Assembly: GCF_025909975.1 (NCBI RefSeq)
Contig: NZ_JAPCIO010000007.1
Coordinates: 124,345 to 188,344, forward strand
Reading direction: 5' to 3'
Length of the DNA: 64,000 bases
From: Flavobacterium lacisediminis
GTDB taxonomy: Bacteria; Bacteroidota; Bacteroidia; Flavobacteriales; Flavobacteriaceae
Below are positions 37,711 through 45,743 of this stretch, piece by piece; positions within the stretch are counted from its first letter, which is position 1; every line of letters begins with the position of its first letter. A program made the translations under genes and the position numbers. A model generated the notes under the pieces. That model saw nothing but the letters and a program-made list of their open reading frames with translations. It ran no database searches and was not told the origin of the DNA.

Positions 37711-38805
37711 ATGACATCGAAAGAGTTATCCTTAGGAATAGTTAGAGCTGTAGCTATATTAGTATCAGTTTGTTTGATATTATTTTTTTTATACCAAATA
37801 GCTACCGTAATTCTTTACTGTATTATTGCTATTGTGATTTCTTTATTATTGAATCCTTTGGTTAATTTTTTAAAAACTAAGTTTAAATTTAAAAATACAA
37901 TAGCAGTTGTTACTTCCTTACTAATAACTTTCCTTGTTATTTCAGGTTTTATTTTGCTTTTTGTACCACTTTTACTTGCACAAGGTGAAAACTTGTCTCT
38001 GTTAGACATAAGTTCTTTAGAAAGAAATTATCACCTACTACTTGAAAATATTACCGTTTTTTTAGATTCTTATAACATAAACACAAAACAATTAATTGAA
38101 AGTAGTAAACTATCTTCATTTACTACTTTTGAGTTTATTCCAAATTTCTTAAATAGTTTATTAAGCACATTAGGCAATTTTAGTATGGGTTTTGCCTCTG
38201 TACTTTTCATTACATTCTTTCTTTTAAAAGAAAAAGATGTATTATATCTCAAATTTGAAAGATTACTTCCTGAAAGTCAAAAAGAAAAAGTTTTGAATTC
38301 TATTCAAGATATAAATCATTTATTATCACGTTATTTTCTTGGATTATTACTACAATTAACCATTATAATGCTTTTATACCTAATCATATTTATTATTTTT
38401 GGTGTACATAATGCTATAATAATTGCCTTGTTGTGTGCTATTTTTAACATTGTACCATACGTAGGACCTCTAATTGCTTCTATTGTTGCTGGTGTATTAA
38501 TCATGACAAGCAGTATTGGAACAGGTGCAGATTTTGCTACAGAAACACTTCCCACTACAATTTATGTTTTAATTGGTATGTCCTTAGTACAAGTGATTGA
38601 TAATAATTTTAGCTCACCATATATTTTCTCAAAAAGTACTAATTCACATCCTTTAGAAATTTTCTTAGTGATATTAATTGCTGGAATTTTATTTGGTATT
38701 ACTGGGATGATTATCGCTGTTCCTTTTTACACTTCACTAAAAGTAATCGGAAAAGAATTTTTACCTGAAAATAGATTTATCAAAGCCCTTACCAAAAATT
38801 TATAG
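37711..38805 (+). CDS. AI-2E family transporter (TqsA/PerM-type)
   Basis: A 364-residue polytopic inner-membrane protein with about eight helices. It has the family's helical extramembrane region (about 90-150) and C-terminal motifs FNIVPYVGPLIASI, VQVIDNNFSSPYIFSKS and HPLEIFLVILIAG. Members export small molecules or ions (AI-2, Na+/Li+), but the substrate is not predictable. Followed 2 nt later by a methyltransferase gene. Confidence 0.9.
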   Translation: MTSKELSLGIVRAVAILVSVCLILFFLYQIATVILYCIIAIVISLLLNPLVNFLKTKFKFKNTIAVVTSLLITFLVISGFILLFVPLLLAQGENLSLLDISSLERNYHLLLENITVFLDSYNINTKQLIESSKLSSFTTFEFIPNFLNSLLSTLGNFSMGFASVLFITFFLLKEKDVLYLKFERLLPESQKEKVLNSIQDINHLLSRYFLGLLLQLTIIMLLYLIIFIIFGVHNAIIIALLCAIFNIVPYVGPLIASIVAGVLIMTSSIGTGADFATETLPTTIYVLIGMSLVQVIDNNFSSPYIFSKSTNSHPLEIFLVILIAGILFGITGMIIAVPFYTSLKVIGKEFLPENRFIKALTKNL

Positions 38806-38807
38806 TT

Positions 38808-39986
38808 TTGAATTTAGAATCTCTTTTACATATTGATATCCAAAATTTTATCAACCAAAATCTGAATTCGGATAGTTCGAAGTTGGCTTTAAAGAAAAAC
38901 CCTTTTCCCGTAGTAAATTATTCCGATATTATCAATCAAATTATTGCTAAAAAGAAAGCTAAAGACAAACTTCCAACTTGGTTTTCTTCTGAAAATATTA
39001 TTTATCCTGAAAAAATATCTATCGAACAAACGTCTTCTGAAACTACAGCAAAATATAAAGCTTCATTGGTTTCAGGTGAAAAATTAATCGATTGCACGGG
39101 CGGATTTGGGATTGATGACTTCTACTTTTCAAAACAATTCAAATCGGTGATTCATTGCGAATTGAATGCTGATTTGTCTAAAATCGTAAAACACAATTTC
39201 GAAGTTTTACAAGCAACAAACATCGAATGTTATAAAGGCGATAGCACACAAATCTTAGAACAATTAAATCAGAAATTTGAATGCATTTACATTGATCCTT
39301 CGAGAAGAAATGATGCGAAAGGCAAAGTCTTCATGTTGGCGGATTGTTTGCCAAATGTAGTCGATTTACAAGATTTTTATTATCAATTCACGAATACTAT
39401 TTTAATCAAAACTGCTCCTATTTTAGATCTTCATGCTGGATTATTGGAATTGAAAAATGTTTCGGAAATTCACATCTTAGCTGTTGATAATGAAGTAAAA
39501 GAGTTGCTTTGGAAAATTGAGAAAAATTTTAATGAAGCACCAGAAATTATAGCGGTGAATATCGAAAAGGAGAAACAAACGATTACCAAAATAGAAAGCT
39601 CAAAATCGTATTCAGCGCGTTATAGTTTACCAAAAAAATATCTGTACGAACCTAATGCATCCTTAATGAAATCAGGCGGATTTGAAGCGGTTTCCGAATT
39701 GTTTGCTGTTGGAAAATTGCACCAACATTCGCATTTGTACACTTCGGACGAAATAATTGATTTTCCTGGAAGAAAGTTTCAAATTGATGCGATTGTTCCG
39801 TTTCAAAAAAAAGAAATTTCACAATATATTCAAGGTAAAAAAATGAATGTCTCTACTCGGAATTTCCCCATAAAACCTGAAGAAATAAAGAAAAAATATA
39901 AAATTACCGATGGTGGAACAGTTTTTGCTTTTTTCACCACGAATATAAATAATGAAAAAATAATTTTACTTTGCACCAAATTATAA
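38808..39986 (+). CDS. class I SAM-dependent methyltransferase with THUMP-like domain
   Basis: A 392-residue enzyme. The SAM pocket has LIDCTGGFGIDDFYFS and IHCELNADLS, then the motif IV stretch CIYIDPSRRNDAKGKVF, with a DPSRR like that of RNA/DNA N6-type enzymes. The C-terminal third is a THUMP-like domain (FPIKPEEIKKKYKITDGG). Substrate unknown, probably RNA. The start is TTG at 38808-38810, 2 nt after the AI-2E stop; the next ATG in frame would delete the N-terminal domain. Confidence 0.85.
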   Translation: MNLESLLHIDIQNFINQNLNSDSSKLALKKNPFPVVNYSDIINQIIAKKKAKDKLPTWFSSENIIYPEKISIEQTSSETTAKYKASLVSGEKLIDCTGGFGIDDFYFSKQFKSVIHCELNADLSKIVKHNFEVLQATNIECYKGDSTQILEQLNQKFECIYIDPSRRNDAKGKVFMLADCLPNVVDLQDFYYQFTNTILIKTAPILDLHAGLLELKNVSEIHILAVDNEVKELLWKIEKNFNEAPEIIAVNIEKEKQTITKIESSKSYSARYSLPKKYLYEPNASLMKSGGFEAVSELFAVGKLHQHSHLYTSDEIIDFPGRKFQIDAIVPFQKKEISQYIQGKKMNVSTRNFPIKPEEIKKKYKITDGGTVFAFFTTNINNEKIILLCTKL

Positions 39987-39991
39987 TCCAA

Positions 39992-40561
39992 ATGAAATAC
40001 CTTTTATCGCTACTATTGTTGCTTACGTTAAGTATTAACGCCCAAAATAAAGATTGTATCTACGACATCGAAGAAAAAACCGATTCCACTTCATTAAAAG
40101 TATTACCCAATGTATTAATGCATGAAAAAATATTTGGAAACACCAATGAATACTTATTCTTTGCACTTTTAAACAACGATGGAACACCTATGTTAACTAT
40201 CCAACAATTGCAAAAAAGTAAAGATTTCATTAAAACCAATTGCATTGCTAAGAATTCAAAAATTATCTTGCAATTAATGAATGGAAAAATCATAACTCTT
40301 GTAAGTTCTGATGAAGAAGCTTGTAGTGTGTTAACCTACGACGCTAAAGAAAAAAATAACATTAGAATCTTAACTGGTTATTTTTATTTTGCCAAAACCA
40401 ATTACGAAGAATTAAAAAACAGCCCTATAAGTCTAATGCGTATTCAATTTGCAGGAGAAACAAAAGATTATGTACTAAAAAACGAACTAAACTCAGAAAC
40501 GTTAAAAACAACTTCTAAACCAGATAGTTATTTTATGGATTTTTTGAAGTGTGTAGAGTAA
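39992..40561 (+). CDS. secreted protein of unknown function
   Basis: A 189-residue protein with a clear signal peptide (MKYLLSLLLLLTLSINA-Q). The mature part has three Cys and no recognised domain. The ATG at 39992 is chosen because it puts the signal peptide at the N-terminus; an in-frame TTG at 39971 would add 7 residues inside the upstream gene. Closely follows the methyltransferase (5 nt). Confidence 0.7.
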   Translation: MKYLLSLLLLLTLSINAQNKDCIYDIEEKTDSTSLKVLPNVLMHEKIFGNTNEYLFFALLNNDGTPMLTIQQLQKSKDFIKTNCIAKNSKIILQLMNGKIITLVSSDEEACSVLTYDAKEKNNIRILTGYFYFAKTNYEELKNSPISLMRIQFAGETKDYVLKNELNSETLKTTSKPDSYFMDFLKCVE

Positions 40562-40586
40562 CTTAGTTATAAAATTTAATAAAATC

Positions 40587-41036
40587 ATGAAACCAATTTA
40601 TCTGTTTATTTTAAGTTTAGCTCCTAGCCTAATAGTTTCTCAAGAAATTAATTTAAATACGCCATCAGAAATAACTTTAGAATTTATCAAAGATTTCAAA
40701 AAATGGAATGATTTTGCCTATAATTTGAGTTTAAATAACAATGATGATGAATTAATAGAATCTGAATACAAAAAAATAATAACTAAATATTGTCAAGAAA
40801 ATAAGGTATATCAAGGAATTGCGTTTGGAAGCCATTCTGATCATTGCCCAGAAAAAGAAAAAATAAGCAAAGAGATTATTAAAAAAAATACTGCAATAAT
40901 TAAAACAAAATTTAGAGATCCTAAAAACAGTTTTCAAGACGCTGAATACGAATACCACTTTATTAAAATAGAAAACAAATGGTTTTTAGAAGAAGTATAC
41001 CTCGTAGATAAAGATGGTAAATATGAGGGATTATAG
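40587..41036 (+). CDS. secreted NTF2-fold immunity-like protein
   Basis: A 149-residue protein with a signal peptide (residues 1-18, IVS-Q). The mature part has an NTF2-like layout: an N-terminal helix with FKKWNDFAYNL, a helix IITKYCQENK, the motif QGIAFGSHSDHCPEKEKI, then strands EYEYHFIKIENKWFLEEVY. The spacing of KYC...GIAFGS...PEKE resembles NTF2-fold immunity proteins found beside polymorphic toxins. No toxin gene is adjacent and the signal peptide is unusual for that role, so a stand-alone NTF2-like secreted protein is the alternative. Confidence 0.6.
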   Translation: MKPIYLFILSLAPSLIVSQEINLNTPSEITLEFIKDFKKWNDFAYNLSLNNNDDELIESEYKKIITKYCQENKVYQGIAFGSHSDHCPEKEKISKEIIKKNTAIIKTKFRDPKNSFQDAEYEYHFIKIENKWFLEEVYLVDKDGKYEGL

Positions 41037-41046
41037 CTATCTAGAT

Positions 41047-41886
41047 TCAATTTTTTATTAACTTATCAAGTTTCTTTTTACTCTCAGAAAAGATACATGT
41101 AATAAATGTTTCTTTCTTACACGACAATGACTCCCATGAATCTACTTTAATATTAAAATCCAACCAGTCAGATTTATTTGAAACTAGTTCATCATACAAA
41201 GATTTATTACAATAAATCCAACCACTATAATTATTCTTACCGAAACTACTGAAATCAATATACTGGTTTGATTTTCCAAATTTTTTATCAAAATCATATG
41301 TTATATTTTGTGAACTTTTTAATGAATCATTTTTTGTTAGAATACTAATGTAAGCCTTTCCCTCAAAATCTATCCAATTATTTAAATTCTTTTCAGGATA
41401 ATATACTCCTTGAGTTGAGTTTATTTTATTATGCATTTTTCTTGCCTCTTCAATTGAATTTGTTGAAAAACACTTCTTAAAAATAGGCTTATCAACATTT
41501 AATTTTTTAAATGGATTTCCTTCAAAAATACAAGTTTTACCGATTCCAGACGCAAATACAAATCCACAACTAATATTAACATACATCTTTCCTATTATAG
41601 AATCTTTATTAATTAGATAAATACTATAATCATATCCACATTCCATTAATTCATCTGTTTCTTCAGTTGCAATCCAGTTATTCTGTAATTCGATTAATTG
41701 TTCTTTATCTGATATTACAAAGTCTTTAAATGAGTTAGAAATCAAATTAATTGTATCGTAGGCTCTTCTTTCATAATTAAAGACTAATTTATAATCATTT
41801 GCTAAAAAATTGATATCACTTAAGACTTTAACTTGAGAAGTTATAAAATTTGGAAAAAAGATTAAGATTATAAGTATTCTTTTCAT
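41047..41886 (-). CDS. secreted protein of unknown function
   Basis: A 279-residue protein with a signal peptide (MKRILIILIFFPNFITS-Q) starting at 41884-41886; a longer frame adds nine polar residues. The mature part contains about eight Cys and acidic/aromatic segments, suggesting disulfides. No family is recognised. It is convergent with the NTF2-like gene, 10 nt apart. Confidence 0.65.
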   Translation of the reverse strand: MKRILIILIFFPNFITSQVKVLSDINFLANDYKLVFNYERRAYDTINLISNSFKDFVISDKEQLIELQNNWIATEETDELMECGYDYSIYLINKDSIIGKMYVNISCGFVFASGIGKTCIFEGNPFKKLNVDKPIFKKCFSTNSIEEARKMHNKINSTQGVYYPEKNLNNWIDFEGKAYISILTKNDSLKSSQNITYDFDKKFGKSNQYIDFSSFGKNNYSGWIYCNKSLYDELVSNKSDWLDFNIKVDSWESLSCKKETFITCIFSESKKKLDKLIKN

Positions 41887-41962
41887 AAGAAAACATTTGT
41901 TTTTATTCTTCAAATATATCTATTTTATCAACACTAAAAATCATTAGAAAAGTACAAAAACA

Positions 41963-41990
41963 AAAAAGCCTTGCGTTTGCAAGGCTTTTT
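41963..41990 (-). terminator. terminator of the tRNA-Ser/Pro/Arg operon
   Basis: AAGCCTTGC and GCAAGGCTT arms flanked by A and T runs immediately behind tRNA-Arg. Confidence 0.85.
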
Positions 41991-41991
41991 G

Positions 41992-42065
41992 TGATCGCGC
42001 CAGGATTCGAACCTGGGACCTACTCATTAGAAGTGAGTTGCTCTATCCAGCTGAGCTACGCAACC
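41992..42065 (-). tRNA. tRNA-Arg (anticodon TCT)
   Basis: On the minus strand: acceptor GGTTGCG with CGCGATC (two wobble pairs), D stem GCTC/GAGC, anticodon loop CTTCTAA in stem ACTCA-type arms, T arm CCAGG-TTCGAAT-CCTGG. CCA is not encoded. Last of three tRNAs. Confidence 0.93.
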
Positions 42066-42078
42066 TATTTTATTATCG

Positions 42079-42153
42079 TCGGGGTGGCAGGATTCGAACC
42101 TGCGGCCTCCTGCTCCCAAAGCAGGCGCGATAACCGGGCTACGCTACACCCCG
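42079..42153 (-). tRNA. tRNA-Pro (anticodon TGG)
   Basis: Acceptor CGGGGTG with CACCCCG, anticodon stem CCTGC/GCAGG around TTTGGGA, T loop TTCGAAT. CCA not encoded. Confidence 0.95.
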
Positions 42154-42169
42154 CAAAAAAACAAAAAAG

Positions 42170-42253
42170 CGGAGAGACAGGGACTCGAACCCTGGCGACG
42201 GTTACCCGTCGACAGATTAGCAATCTGCTCCGTTACCACTCCGGCACCTCTCC
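42170..42253 (-). tRNA. tRNA-Ser (anticodon GCT)
   Basis: Class II tRNA of 84 nt with acceptor GGAGAGG/CTCTCC, anticodon stem CAGAT/ATCTG with GCT, long variable arm CGACGGGTAACCGTCG and T loop TTCGAGT. Confidence 0.95.
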
Positions 42254-42289
42254 TATTATTGTTGTAAGAACTTATCTTTTTTGCGGTTG

Positions 42290-42320
42290 CAAATGTATAT
42301 TTTCATTCTTAATTATACAA
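42290..42320 (-). promoter_or_regulatory. promoter of the tRNA operon
   Basis: Minus strand TTG (42320-42318), 20-nt spacer, TACATTTG (42297-42290), 37 nt before tRNA-Ser. Full consensus at both boxes. Confidence 0.65.
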
Positions 42321-42464
42321 CATTTTAGGGAGTTTTTTTCAATATATTTTTCTTATTCCTAAAAAAACGCTTACAATCAATACAATAGCTTTTTAATAAA
42401 AAAGAAATCAAATTAGTAATATCAAAATAAAATTCGATTTCAACTTAGAATATCAATAAAAACC

Positions 42465-42496
42465 TTGCCTCAATTCGAATAAAAATAGTAATTTCG
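42465..42496 (+). promoter_or_regulatory. probable thiolase promoter
   Basis: TTG (42465-42467), 21-nt spacer, TAATTTCG (42489-42496), one mismatch to TAnnTTTG, 26 nt before the ATG. Confidence 0.4.
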
Positions 42497-42522
42497 CAAT
42501 TCAAATAAAAAACCTTTCTATC

Positions 42523-43701
42523 ATGACTAAAAGAGTAGTTATCGTTTCTGCCGTAAGAACTCCAATTGGAAGTTTCATGGGAGCTTTATCTAGTGTACCT
42601 GCTACAAAATTAGGTGCTGCTGCCATCAAAGGCGCTTTAAATAAAATCAATTTAGACCCTAAATTAGTTGACGAAGTATTAATGGGTAATGTAGTTCAAG
42701 CTGGAAACGGCCAAGCTCCTGCAAGACAAGCCGCTTTATACGCTGGTTTATCTGAAAGTGTAGCTTGTACTACTGTAAACAAAGTTTGTGCTAGTGGTAT
42801 GAAAGCTGTTATGCAAGGTGCTCAAGCTATCATGGCTGGAGACGCTGAAATCGTAGTAGCAGGTGGTATGGAAAACATGAGCTTGATTCCACATTACGTT
42901 CACTTAAGAAACGGTGTGAAATTTGGACCAACTTCTTTAGTTGACGGAATGCAGAAAGACGGTTTAACTGACGCATACGACAACAACGCTATGGGTGTTT
43001 GTGCTGACTTATGTGCGACAGAATACAACATTACAAGAGAAGCGCAAGATAACTTCGCAATTCAATCGTATGAGCGCTCTGCTGCTGCGTGGGAAGCTGG
43101 TAAGTTTGATGCAGAAATTGTTCCAGTTGAAGTTCCTCAAAGAAGAGGTGACGCTATCGTAGTTTCTAAAGACGAAGAATACACTAACGTTAAATTAGAT
43201 AAAATTCCTTCATTAGCTGCAGTTTTCACAAAAGAAGGAACTGTTACAGCGGCTAATGCTTCTACTATTAATGACGGAGCTGCGGCCTTAGTTTTAATGA
43301 GTGAAGAAAAAGCACAATCTTTAGGATTAAAACCTTTAGCTTACATTAAATCATACGCTGATGCGGCTCAAGAACCAAAATGGTTTACAACTGCGCCTGC
43401 AAAAGCATTACCAAAAGCATTAGACAAAGCAGGAATTTCAATTTCTGATGTTGATTTCTTTGAATTCAACGAAGCTTTCTCTGTAGTTGGCTTAGCTAAT
43501 GCGCAAATCTTAGGATTAGACAATGATAAAATTAATGTAAACGGCGGTGCGGTTTCATTAGGTCACCCTCTAGGATGTTCTGGAGCTAGAATTATCGTTA
43601 CTTTAATCAGTGTTTTAAACCAAAACAATGCTAAAATTGGCGCAGCTGCTATCTGTAATGGTGGTGGTGGTGCTTCGGCTATTGTTATTGAAAGAGCATA
43701 A
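42523..43701 (+). CDS. acetyl-CoA C-acyltransferase (thiolase)
   Basis: A 392-residue thiolase that condenses two acetyl-CoA or cleaves 3-ketoacyl-CoA. Catalytic Cys lies in VNKVCASGMKA, the His/Cys pair in GGAVSLGHPLGCSGARI, with NEAFSVV and the closing CNGGGGASAI. Length is standard for AtoB/FadA; the ASGMKA and overall form favour acetoacetyl-CoA thiolase. Codon use is richer in GC3 than neighbours, suggesting high expression. Confidence 0.93.
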   Translation: MTKRVVIVSAVRTPIGSFMGALSSVPATKLGAAAIKGALNKINLDPKLVDEVLMGNVVQAGNGQAPARQAALYAGLSESVACTTVNKVCASGMKAVMQGAQAIMAGDAEIVVAGGMENMSLIPHYVHLRNGVKFGPTSLVDGMQKDGLTDAYDNNAMGVCADLCATEYNITREAQDNFAIQSYERSAAAWEAGKFDAEIVPVEVPQRRGDAIVVSKDEEYTNVKLDKIPSLAAVFTKEGTVTAANASTINDGAAALVLMSEEKAQSLGLKPLAYIKSYADAAQEPKWFTTAPAKALPKALDKAGISISDVDFFEFNEAFSVVGLANAQILGLDNDKINVNGGAVSLGHPLGCSGARIIVTLISVLNQNNAKIGAAAICNGGGGASAIVIERA

Positions 43702-43787
43702 TTTATAACTTTTACTAATGATGAATTTTGAAATTTAGTTACATTTGTAATTAAATTCTTAATTCATCATTTTTTATTCAGACCAAC

Positions 43788-44549
43788 ATGTTTGGAATTT
43801 GTAATTTAGCCATAGTACCCGTAAGAGCGGAAGCCAGCGACCGAAGCGAACAAGTTTCGCAATTGCTATTTGGCGAACACTTTAAAATTATTGAAATGAC
43901 TGCCAAATGGGTGCAGGTAGAATTGGCATTTGATAATTACATTGGTTGGATTGATGCGAAACAATATCAACCTATAACCGAAGAGCATTATACTGTTTTA
44001 AATAATACTCCTATCGTTCTTAATTCTGATTTAGTTGAATATATAACTACTACAAACAATCAATTAACTTCGATTACATTAGGCGCTTCGTTATCTTTTT
44101 TAGATAATGAAGAAATAAACACTAGTAAATATAGTTTTGAAGGAATAAAAGTTTGTGGTCAAAAACCAAAATCAGATTTAGTTAAAACCGCTTTCATGTA
44201 TTTGAATGCGCCTTATTTATGGGGAGGAAAAACCCCTTTTGGAATTGATTGTTCTGGTTTTACTCAAATGGTTTACAAATTAAATGGGTATTCACTTTTA
44301 AGAGATGCTTCACAACAAGCCACTCAAGGAGAAGCTTTAAGTTTTATTGAAGAAAGTGAGCCAGGTGATTTAGCTTTTTTTGATAACGAAGAAGGTAATA
44401 TCATCCACGTTGGAATTATGATGGAGAACAACTACATTATTCACGCTTCTGGAAAAGTACGAATCGATCGTTTAGACCATTTAGGAATTTACAATGCAGA
44501 AGTCAATCGACACACACACAAACTGAGAGTTATTAAAAAAATCATATAA
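43788..44549 (+). CDS. C40 (NlpC/P60) peptidase with SH3-like domain
   Basis: A 253-residue cell-wall hydrolase. The N-terminal bacterial SH3-like region (about 5-60, VRAEASDRSEQVSQLLFGE, WVQVELAFDNYIGWID) is followed by a second SH3-like stretch. The NlpC/P60 domain shows the catalytic Cys in PFGIDCSGFTQMVY, His in NIIHVGIMM and HAS near the third site. Such enzymes cut gamma-D-Glu-diaminopimelate bonds in murein peptides. No signal peptide is visible, which suggests cytosolic murein-peptide recycling (YkfC-like). Confidence 0.9.
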   Translation: MFGICNLAIVPVRAEASDRSEQVSQLLFGEHFKIIEMTAKWVQVELAFDNYIGWIDAKQYQPITEEHYTVLNNTPIVLNSDLVEYITTTNNQLTSITLGASLSFLDNEEINTSKYSFEGIKVCGQKPKSDLVKTAFMYLNAPYLWGGKTPFGIDCSGFTQMVYKLNGYSLLRDASQQATQGEALSFIEESEPGDLAFFDNEEGNIIHVGIMMENNYIIHASGKVRIDRLDHLGIYNAEVNRHTHKLRVIKKII

Positions 44550-44578
44550 AAAAATCCCGATTTTCATCGGGATTTTTT
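44547..44578. terminator. bidirectional terminator
   Basis: AAATCCCGAT-TTTC-ATCGGGATTT hairpin with A and T runs on both sides, between the convergent C40 peptidase and TPR genes. Confidence 0.88.
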
Positions 44579-44581
44579 GTT

Positions 44582-45688
44582 TTAGTTGATGGCTTTTGCT
44601 TTTTCAGGCTGACCAATTATTTCGTAAGTCAATTTTAAAATGCTTTTTGTATTCGCATCATTTGGATTGATTGAATATGCTTTCTCAAAATCAGGTAATG
44701 ATTTAGCGAACATTTCTTTTCTCTTTTGCATCAATTCATCATATTTTTTCTTATCCGCTCTTGAATTGTTGATTTCTGTTACCAATTTATCATCTTCAGC
44801 CAAACCAGCATAACCCGAATTAAAATAGATATCAAATTCTCCTTTTTTCAATTCTTCGTCATTAGGAGATAATTTTCTAGCTTCCGCATAAGTAGCTTTA
44901 GCTTTATCCATATTTCCATTTTGAGTGAACAAAATAGCTAAAATTTTTAATACATCTGGTTTAGTTGTACTAACTTTTACATCTCTTGGCTTTTCGTGAA
45001 ATCCTAAAGAAATATTTTTTGATCTTTCTTCTCTTGAACTAAACTCTTCTTCTACATCATTTGCTTTGTTAGTAGCATAATAATACATACCAGAGTTCAT
45101 GTAGTCACTATTAGCTAGCTCTTCATACAATTTTTCAGCCAATTTATATTCTTTTGAATTTACAGCTAAAATTGCAGAATTGTTTAAAGCTTTTCCTTCT
45201 ACCTTTGGATCAAATATATAAAGACTATAAAAAATAGCTGATGCTTCTTTAAATTTCGATGCATTATTTAAATTAATCGCTAGTGCATTTAAAGTTTCTT
45301 TAAATATTTTTTTATCTTCAATCAATTCATCAGTGTAAATCTTTTTTCCAGATTTTTTTTCAAATTCAATAGTTGCATCTATAACACTACCATATTCTTT
45401 AATAAATTCTGGGTTATACAAACTCATTTGATCTTGCATTGTTGCTTTATCTCCTTTTGAAGCCAAAACAACTGTTGGATACATTGTTTTATAAAATTTA
45501 GCGTAAACTTTATCAGATTCTTCAGTAGCCAAAGTTTGTAAAGCATCACTTGCTGCTTTGTAATCTTGTAAATCTTTTTCAGAGATAGTTGATTTACTAT
45601 ATATTTTCTTTAATGTTTTAAGCTCATCTTTTTGAGCAAATGTGGCAACCGACAATAAAAGTGTTGCACTTAATAGTAATTTTTTCAT
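44582..45688 (-). CDS. TPR-repeat secreted protein
   Basis: A 368-residue protein with signal peptide (MKKLLLSATLLLSVATFA-Q) and several tetratricopeptide repeats (for example KFKEASAIFYSLYIFDP, EYKLAEKLYEELANSD, MDKAKATYAEARKLSPND, SINPNDANTKSILKLTYEII). Start at 45686-45688 is chosen since it begins the signal peptide. It lies 55 nt downstream of gyrA, a pairing common in Flavobacterium. Scaffold role likely; partners unknown. Confidence 0.85.
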   Translation of the reverse strand: MKKLLLSATLLLSVATFAQKDELKTLKKIYSKSTISEKDLQDYKAASDALQTLATEESDKVYAKFYKTMYPTVVLASKGDKATMQDQMSLYNPEFIKEYGSVIDATIEFEKKSGKKIYTDELIEDKKIFKETLNALAINLNNASKFKEASAIFYSLYIFDPKVEGKALNNSAILAVNSKEYKLAEKLYEELANSDYMNSGMYYYATNKANDVEEEFSSREERSKNISLGFHEKPRDVKVSTTKPDVLKILAILFTQNGNMDKAKATYAEARKLSPNDEELKKGEFDIYFNSGYAGLAEDDKLVTEINNSRADKKKYDELMQKRKEMFAKSLPDFEKAYSINPNDANTKSILKLTYEIIGQPEKAKAIN

Positions 45689-45743
45689 TGTTTTAAAATC
45701 TGGGTTAAACAAAAGCCCAAAATAAATTTGGGCCTTATCATAT

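Larger units (their letters stand above)
42254..42522. other. 269-nt divergent intergenic region
   Basis: Holds the tRNA-operon promoter on the minus strand and the probable thiolase promoter on the plus strand. The middle (about 42325-42460) is AT-rich with nothing else recognised. Confidence 0.6.

Noticed and set aside
41991..42362. Plus-strand open frame over the tRNA operon (translates to IAPGFEPGTYSLEVSCS-like repeats)
   Set aside because: A well-known artefact of reading antisense through tRNA genes; three cloverleafs explain the region.
43788..44549. Secreted amidase call for the C40 peptidase
   Set aside because: No signal peptide or lipobox is visible at the N-terminus; cytosolic murein-peptide recycling fits better.
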